DNA from: a virus
Strand: one strand, 5' to 3'
DNA length: 64,000 bases
Virus record (IMG/VR): IMGVR_UViG_3300032307_000705
Span: 1-64,000 of that record
A program made the translations under genes and the position numbers. Under the pieces are notes generated by a model. It saw nothing but the letters and a program-made list of their open reading frames with translations. It searched no databases and was not told the DNA's origin. Shown here piece by piece: positions 59,824 through 64,000 of the stretch. The stretch's first letter is position 1. Each line of letters opens with the position of its first letter.

Positions 59824-60819
59824 CTAGATGTAATCTGTGAAAATTTCATTGATATTATTTTTAACTTCACTAAAGTCAGGATAGTCTGGATAGTATGCTG
59901 TTAAACAATCTTGTTCATCTTGAACCATTGGTATGTAATCACCCCAATATTCTAATAATCCACGAGATCCTTGATTTTTGTTTGAAATTAAATAGTCCAA
60001 AATTATTTCGTCAAAGTTTGATGCAACAGGAACTCTGAAACGTTGTGTCATGGTATCTTTTTTGAAACGGTGAGGTTTCGAATAATATTCACCATTACCA
60101 TTTATATATTCTTGTAATTCACTGAAAATTTTTCCGTAAAGTTCACTCTCATATGCTTGGCTGTAAGCACTATTGTGAATGGACTTTAGTTGGTCATCTA
60201 AGTCTTCAAGATAAGTATTCAAAAGGTAATTCATTGACTCTTCATCGTCTATGATAGTCTGTGCTGTTGTAGGATTATCAACTGTCACGTATTCTGGATG
60301 ACCTTGTTCTTTAGCAATATCTTGTAGTTCAATAGTTTCAGTTTCTATTTTTTGACCTTTTAGATTTTCGACTACATATTCTCTAAGGTGTTTCATATTT
60401 TTTGGGGATAGTTCTTCAATAACATCACTATAAACATTACCAGTTGTGTCGTAATCGAAGAAGTTATCGTATTCACCTGAAAGAATTTCCTTAATACTAT
60501 CCATTGAAAGACCATTTCGGGAACGGTCACAGAAAAAATTTGATAATTCAGACCTATCATCCAAATCCAAATAAATTGTACCGTTTTCGTCCATATCAAC
60601 ATCGGACAATTTATCTATGACAAATTCATGAAATCGTTTACGGTCTCGTCCATGAAGCCAAATTAACAATGAATTCTGTACTTCCGTGTTTTCAATATCG
60701 ATTTGAGAAATCAATCCTCTCTTATCCAATACGGTAAAAAATGTGTTCCAGTCACCGAAAAAAAGTTCAGCGTCAAACTCACCATCATTGAAGTCGTCAA
60801 TTATTTTTTGAAAATCCAT
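59824..60819 (-). CDS. Hypothetical acidic protein
   Basis: A 331-residue protein from the ATG at 60819, 3 nt after a TATTTATT motif. An in-frame upstream ATG at 60861 would need translation through a terminator hairpin and is rejected. The protein is Asp/Glu-rich and mainly helical with no known domain. The composition resembles the plus-strand gene at 61123-61968 ('D-x-D-x-N/G-x-I' patterns). Confidence 0.65.
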   Translation of the reverse strand: MDFQKIIDDFNDGEFDAELFFGDWNTFFTVLDKRGLISQIDIENTEVQNSLLIWLHGRDRKRFHEFVIDKLSDVDMDENGTIYLDLDDRSELSNFFCDRSRNGLSMDSIKEILSGEYDNFFDYDTTGNVYSDVIEELSPKNMKHLREYVVENLKGQKIETETIELQDIAKEQGHPEYVTVDNPTTAQTIIDDEESMNYLLNTYLEDLDDQLKSIHNSAYSQAYESELYGKIFSELQEYINGNGEYYSKPHRFKKDTMTQRFRVPVASNFDEIILDYLISNKNQGSRGLLEYWGDYIPMVQDEQDCLTAYYPDYPDFSEVKNNINEIFTDYI

Positions 60820-60822
60820 ATT

Positions 60823-60830
60823 AATAAATA
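60823..60830 (-). promoter_or_regulatory. TATTTATT motif (minus strand)
   Basis: Read on the minus strand, TATTTATT follows the T-run of the terminator at 60832-60855 and precedes the ATG at 60819 by 3 nt. Confidence 0.45.
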
Positions 60831-60831
60831 C

Positions 60832-60855
60832 AAAAAAGGGACAAAAAATTGTCCC
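60832..60855 (-). terminator. Rho-independent terminator (minus strand)
   Basis: On the minus strand GGGACAA/TTGTCCC with an A/T loop followed by six T. It terminates the 51-residue gene upstream. Confidence 0.8.
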
Positions 60856-60880
60856 TCTCATAAATCCCTTACACTAAAAC

Positions 60881-61036
60881 TTAGTTAGAAGTTTTATTTA
60901 CGTTGTAATACTTCTCCACAGTTTTTTTGATAGCCGCCTTAACACTCTCATTTTGTTGTTCTTTTACTAATTGAGTTGTTGTTGGTTGTTGAGCCTGAGG
61001 CTGAGGTTGATTATTGTTTTTGCATCCGCATCCCAT
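60881..61036 (-). CDS. Small Gln/Pro-rich protein
   Basis: A 51-residue ORF starting 'MGCGCKNNNQPQPQAQQP', then a helical segment 'KAAIKKTVEKYYNV'. The two early cysteines are not in a lipobox. It lies between a promoter motif and a terminator as a single-gene unit, which supports it being expressed. Confidence 0.6.
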   Translation of the reverse strand: MGCGCKNNNQPQPQAQQPTTTQLVKEQQNESVKAAIKKTVEKYYNVNKTSN

Positions 61037-61066
61037 AGTGATGATAATTTAATTTGTTTATGTCTA

Positions 61067-61074
61067 TAAATAGT
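61067..61074 (-). promoter_or_regulatory. TATTTATA motif (minus strand)
   Basis: On the minus strand, 30 nt upstream of the 51-residue gene. With the motif at 61103 it makes a divergent pair. Confidence 0.4.
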
Positions 61075-61102
61075 TCCTTACTTTAATTATATTGCATAAA
61101 GA

Positions 61103-61110
61103 TATTTATT
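61103..61110 (+). promoter_or_regulatory. TATTTATT motif
   Basis: TATTTATT 12 nt before the ATG of the 281-residue gene. Confidence 0.45.
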
Positions 61111-61122
61111 AAATAAAAACTG

Positions 61123-61968
61123 ATGAATTTTTTAGAACAAAATGAATCCGCTGAAGATAGAACCAAATTATACATGGAAAATAATCCCTCACTAAAAACA
61201 AGAGCTAAACTTCTTTTGAGTTGGTTGAAAGATGTTGGGGATTTAGGTGAGGACGCTACATTGGAAGATATCATCTTCGTTGGAGATTACTACGATTTAG
61301 ATAGATTCAGTGTTGAAGGTTCTGAATATGCGGTAGGTAGTGAATATGACACACATGCATCTGCTGAACAATATATCAAAGATATGATAGATTCCGAAGG
61401 GGTATCGGTATTTAATCAAGATTTCCTAAAAAGTCACTTGGACATCAAAAGAGTCATGGAATACGCCCAAGATTATTATACTGAAGATGTTTATGATTAC
61501 GCTGAAGGGTATTTCGATGATACAGATAGGATGTTGTCATCTAAACAACAAGAACAAGTTGAAATTTTAACAAACAAACAAAAAAGATTAGAAAATGGAG
61601 TAAAACAATTTCAAAATTTTATGGAGAAAGGGAATGAAGATTTTTATTCATCCAAAATATCTGAGTTTGAAGAATTAATTGATGATTATGTTTTAGAAAT
61701 TTTGGAAATAAGATCTGATCCGCAAGGAGAATTCCCTGATGAATTAATTGATGATATGATTGAAACCAAATTACGTGAGGTTAAAGCCGACCCTTGGGAG
61801 TTTATAGGGAGTTTAGATTTAGACTATGAACCATTTATAGATGTTGATAGTCTAATAGAAGAAGCGATAGACACGGACGGTTACGGACATTTCCTTGCGA
61901 CCTACGATGGAGAAGCTCACGAGGTTTATGATGACAGAGACTTATTTTATATAATGAGAATTGATTAA
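61123..61968 (+). CDS. Hypothetical acidic protein
   Basis: A 281-residue acidic, helical protein beginning 'MNFLEQNESAEDRTKLYMEN'. The C-terminal 'DGYGHFLATYDGEAHEV' and 'YIMRID' form a recognisable end module found, to my recollection, in large-phage hypothetical proteins. No catalytic motif is visible. It is driven by its own promoter motif. Confidence 0.65.
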   Translation: MNFLEQNESAEDRTKLYMENNPSLKTRAKLLLSWLKDVGDLGEDATLEDIIFVGDYYDLDRFSVEGSEYAVGSEYDTHASAEQYIKDMIDSEGVSVFNQDFLKSHLDIKRVMEYAQDYYTEDVYDYAEGYFDDTDRMLSSKQQEQVEILTNKQKRLENGVKQFQNFMEKGNEDFYSSKISEFEELIDDYVLEILEIRSDPQGEFPDELIDDMIETKLREVKADPWEFIGSLDLDYEPFIDVDSLIEEAIDTDGYGHFLATYDGEAHEVYDDRDLFYIMRID

Positions 61969-61982
61969 TAGTTAATAACTAT

Positions 61983-61990
61983 TATAATTT
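61983..61990 (+). promoter_or_regulatory. Weak -7-like box (TATAATTT)
   Basis: TATAATTT, two mismatches to TAnnTTTG, 4 nt before the ATG at 61995. It is listed because of the recurring 4-nt spacing. Confidence 0.25.
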
Positions 61991-61994
61991 CCCT

Positions 61995-62774
61995 ATGGGT
62001 AGAAAGAAAAAAATATCATTCAAACTAAATCCCGAATGGATGTTCAAAGAGCCATTGGATTTCGAGTACAACAAATATACCTTGTTGGACTATCTTCAGA
62101 AATGTGACCAAAGTTTTGACAAGTTTGAGTTATACCCAAATTTTGTAGAATTATCATTACATTTAGCAAATGTTCAATCAATCTCAAAGGAGAATACACT
62201 TTTATTAACCAACAAGAAATTCGAATCTCCTGATGATGAAATACTTGTTAAAGAATTAACTCCAAAGAAACCAAGACAGTTAACCGAACAAGAAGAAAAT
62301 GAATTAGACAAAACTCTGAGGTTTTCGGGGCCAAAACTATTTGACGCCTTCAACATTGCCAAATCAATATGGAACATCGCATTCGAATCTATTGATTTGT
62401 ATTTACGAAAAAACAAAAACAATTTAGTATCAAGTTTAGGATATATTTTTTTCTATCGAAAATCCGAAGAAAAGATGTATGTGTGGGAGTATGAAATTAA
62501 GTCTGACAAAAAGGATAAATCCACAAACAGAACACATTTGAGTTTGATATCTGAGGGTGGAATTGATGAACGGACACTTACTGAAATTATTGATTCAAAT
62601 TCAAAATGGAATCAAACCGAATTTTACAAATCCTTACCAATATTCGAAATCAAATGTTCGCAGAATTTTCCATTCGAGGAAACGATGGTACCCATCATCA
62701 AAAGAAAAGTTATGTCTTACATTTTTCAAGTTGTTAATTTCGAAAAAATTAATAACTTTGACTCTCAGAACTAA
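61995..62774 (+). CDS. Hypothetical protein
   Basis: A 259-residue soluble protein with a basic N-terminus ('MGRKKKISFKLNPEWMF'), mainly helical, with a central 'EVKELTPKKPRQLTEQEE'-like charged stretch. No family is recognised. Confidence 0.65.
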   Translation: MGRKKKISFKLNPEWMFKEPLDFEYNKYTLLDYLQKCDQSFDKFELYPNFVELSLHLANVQSISKENTLLLTNKKFESPDDEILVKELTPKKPRQLTEQEENELDKTLRFSGPKLFDAFNIAKSIWNIAFESIDLYLRKNKNNLVSSLGYIFFYRKSEEKMYVWEYEIKSDKKDKSTNRTHLSLISEGGIDERTLTEIIDSNSKWNQTEFYKSLPIFEIKCSQNFPFEETMVPIIKRKVMSYIFQVVNFEKINNFDSQN

Positions 62775-62788
62775 CTTTATTATATTTT
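62757..62788 (+). promoter_or_regulatory. Candidate promoter (TTTG - 20 bp - TATATTTT)
   Basis: TTTG at 62757-62760 and TATATTTT at 62781-62788 (final G replaced by T). The ATG at 62793 follows after 4 nt. Confidence 0.45.
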
Positions 62789-62792
62789 CAAA

Positions 62793-62975
62793 ATGAGCGT
62801 TAACAAGAGATGGGTAAAACTTGACCAGTGTGTCTCTGCCCTAAAAGAAGGAAGATTGAAAGAATACTACGGAAAAAGTGATATGTTGTATTTTGAGAAT
62901 GATACTTGTTCTCTTATTTTTAACTTGTATGTGGAGGGAAAAACTGATAAAGAAATATTGAATCTAATTAAATAA
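62793..62975 (+). CDS. Small hypothetical protein
   Basis: A 60-residue soluble protein, alpha/beta by pattern, ending 'EGKTDKEILNLIK'. It begins an operon of small genes leading to APS kinase. Confidence 0.6.
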   Translation: MSVNKRWVKLDQCVSALKEGRLKEYYGKSDMLYFENDTCSLIFNLYVEGKTDKEILNLIK

Positions 62976-62977
62976 AA

Positions 62978-63199
62978 ATGAAAGTTATGAATAAAAATCT
63001 AATCAAAATGTTAAAGACCTCAGCGGAGGCAGATAAAGCAAAAGCACTATTAACTTTAGACTTGTTGGGTAATACTGGTGTAGGTATTGGTGACCACTCA
63101 ACAAAAGACTTTTATGAGAATGCTGAAGAAGCTCTCCGTATGTTGGCAGATGCTGATGAACGACTTGAAACTATTGAACAATATTTTGGAAAAAATTAA
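62978..63199 (+). CDS. Small hypothetical helical protein
   Basis: A 73-residue helical protein with a Gly-containing centre ('LLGNTGVGIGDHSTKDFYEN') and a C-terminal helix. No family is recognised. It overlaps the next small ORF by 44 bp. Confidence 0.6.
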   Translation: MKVMNKNLIKMLKTSAEADKAKALLTLDLLGNTGVGIGDHSTKDFYENAEEALRMLADADERLETIEQYFGKN

Positions 63200-63323
63200 A
63201 AAAGGACTTAAAAAGATAGAATGGTTCATTGATATCTATTTTGTTTGGATGTTGTATAGTCCAAGAAAATATGATAGATACAATGAATACATCGGAAAAA
63301 AGTGGGGTAAAAACAATGAGTAA
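63156..63323 (+). CDS. Small aromatic/basic protein
   Basis: A 55-residue ORF with 'WFIDIYFVWMLYSPRKYDRY' in the second half and a Lys-rich end. It overlaps the DUF3310 start by 8 bp (ATGAGTAA), which suggests translational coupling. Function is unknown. Confidence 0.45.
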   Translation: MNDLKLLNNILEKIKKGLKKIEWFIDIYFVWMLYSPRKYDRYNEYIGKKWGKNNE

Positions 63324-63540
63324 AGAAATGGTAAATCATCCTAACCATTATGGTGGTGAAGACAATACGTACGAGGTTATTAAAGTATGTGAGGCTTGGG
63401 AACTTGATAAAGATGCTTACCTATTCAACGTGGTTAAATACGTTGCAAGGGCGGGTAAAAAAGACCAAACCAAAGAACTTGAAGACCTGAAGAAAGCAGC
63501 ATTTTATTTGGACAGAAAAATCAAAAATTTAGAAAAATGA
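63316..63540 (+). CDS. DUF3310 protein
   Basis: A 74-residue protein from ATG 63316. 'VNHPNHYGGEDNTYEVIKV' and 'LFNVVKYVARAGKKDQTKEL' are the signature of DUF3310, a small family common in phages. An earlier in-frame Met at 63229 would extend into the overlapping ORF and is not needed. Function is uncertain; it is often called a nucleotide-kinase-like protein without proof. Confidence 0.85.
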   Translation: MSKEMVNHPNHYGGEDNTYEVIKVCEAWELDKDAYLFNVVKYVARAGKKDQTKELEDLKKAAFYLDRKIKNLEK

Positions 63541-63980
63541 TAATTTGGTTAACAGGACAACCTGGTTCGGGTAAGACAACTCTATGTAAACAAATGATGT
63601 TAAACATGGGTTCGGATGTATTTCATATTGATGGTGATGATTTGAGGGATTTATTTGATAATAAGGATTACTCTGAAGTTGGACGTAGAAAAAATATTGA
63701 ACTTGCACAACAAATCTCAGAATATCTTCATAATAAAGGTAAACACGTATTTGTTTCTTTGGTATCTCCATATAAAGACCAAAGAGATAAGTTCAAATTA
63801 AAGATGGAAGATAATCTTTTCGAAGTTTATCTTTATACAAGTGAGATTAGAGGAAGGGAAGATTACTTCGTAAATGAATATGAACCACCAACTGAAAAGT
63901 ATCTCAGATTAGACACAACAAACGATAGTGTTGAAGAATCAGTAAAAAAAGTTTTAGAGTATGCAAAAAATTCACGTTGA
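63537..63980 (+). CDS. cysC: Adenylylsulfate kinase-like protein (APS kinase)
   Basis: A 147-residue kinase. Walker A 'GQPGSGKTTLCKQM' (7-20), 'FHIDGDDLRDLF' with the substrate Asp residues, 'VGRRKNIELAQQI', and 'VSLVSPYKDQRDKF' with the S-P-x-x-x-x-R motif are those of CysC. The lid and C-terminus are short against bacterial CysC (about 200), which fits phage versions. It would phosphorylate APS to PAPS, the donor for the sulfotransferase-like gene at 14004. It overlaps DUF3310 by 4 bp. Confidence 0.87.
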   Translation: MIIWLTGQPGSGKTTLCKQMMLNMGSDVFHIDGDDLRDLFDNKDYSEVGRRKNIELAQQISEYLHNKGKHVFVSLVSPYKDQRDKFKLKMEDNLFEVYLYTSEIRGREDYFVNEYEPPTEKYLRLDTTNDSVEESVKKVLEYAKNSR

Positions 63981-64000
63981 GGGAGACCCAAAGTTAAAAA
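63961..64000 (+). CDS. Start of a further gene (truncated by window end)
   Basis: An ATG at 63961 opens a frame 'MQKIHVEGDPKLK' that runs to the end of the window. It overlaps the APS kinase gene by 20 bp, like its neighbours. Nothing more can be said. Confidence 0.5.
   Translation, partial: MQKIHVEGDPKLK

Noticed and set aside
60820-60861. Upstream ATG at 60861 for the minus-strand 331-residue gene
   Set aside because: The added residues are encoded by a terminator hairpin; the ATG at 60819 follows the promoter motif.
1-64000. tRNA or rRNA genes
   Set aside because: No cloverleaf-like segment or conserved rRNA stretch was noticed by eye; a tRNAscan run would be needed to exclude a divergent tRNA.

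Overview
The window is a 64 kb interior piece of a large, AT-rich tailed-phage genome (Caudoviricetes) that most likely infects a Bacteroidota, probably flavobacterial, host. The phage evidence is a T4-type SbcD/SbcC (gp47/gp46) pair, a DnaG-like primase, a RuvC-like resolvase, an amidase endolysin with spanin-like partners, tail or baseplate proteins, and many tiny overlapping genes. The host evidence is independent of these. Promoters match the Bacteroidota -7 box (TAnnTTTG, often TATCTTTG, several with TTTG about 18-20 bp upstream). Start codons lack Shine-Dalgarno sequences. There is a primary-type sigma factor that looks like Bacteroidota RpoD, a Bacteroidota-type histone H1-like protein, and SprB-like repeats in a tail protein. 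No capsid, terminase or DNA polymerase gene lies here, so the genome extends beyond both edges.

Layout. (1) 1-8.9 kb: a tightly overlapping operon for sugar and surface chemistry, with three NAD-dependent sugar-nucleotide enzymes, two paralogous GT10-like proteins, a 2OG-Fe(II) oxygenase, a minimal two-subunit thiamine-diphosphate enzyme and a carbamoyltransferase. (2) 8.9-21.2 kb: a modification island with a protein carrying three tandem Hint domains, a SET-domain protein, two more 2OG oxygenases, a radical SAM protein, a sulfotransferase, an SGNH hydrolase, and a minus-strand block holding an FkbM methyltransferase, a 1314-residue four-module glycosyltransferase and a GT9 protein. (3) 21.3-31.5 kb: five large structural genes, four of them modular proteins with Pro/Thr linkers, one with a delta-60 propeller and one with SprB-like repeats. 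(4) 31.5-43.8 kb: recombination and replication genes, small accessory genes and the sigma factor, ending at a terminator. (5) 43.8-51 kb: the lysis cassette, a DUF5661 protein, an acidic probable virion or scaffold protein, the histone-like gene and small genes. (6) 51-64 kb: DnaJ, an adenine methylase, a leucine-rich-repeat protein, DUF932 and PcfJ-like genes, thioredoxin and glutaredoxin, acidic unknowns, a DUF3310 protein and APS kinase.

Two promoter classes can be read. Host-like boxes precede replication and accessory genes, and in several cases the start codon lies only 4-5 nt after the box, which predicts leaderless mRNAs. A second motif, TATTTATA/T, sits 3-18 nt upstream of structural and late-looking genes on both strands, always in the direction of transcription. 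The encoded sigma factor is a natural candidate for the switch between them.

The most novel content is the modification island. The triple-Hint protein and the four-module glycosyltransferase are unusual. With the sulfotransferase, APS kinase, carbamoyltransferase, oxygenases, SET protein and two-subunit TPP enzyme, they suggest that the phage builds or remodels a complex glycan or modifies virion or host-surface proteins. Functions are inferred from motifs read by eye; no database search was run.
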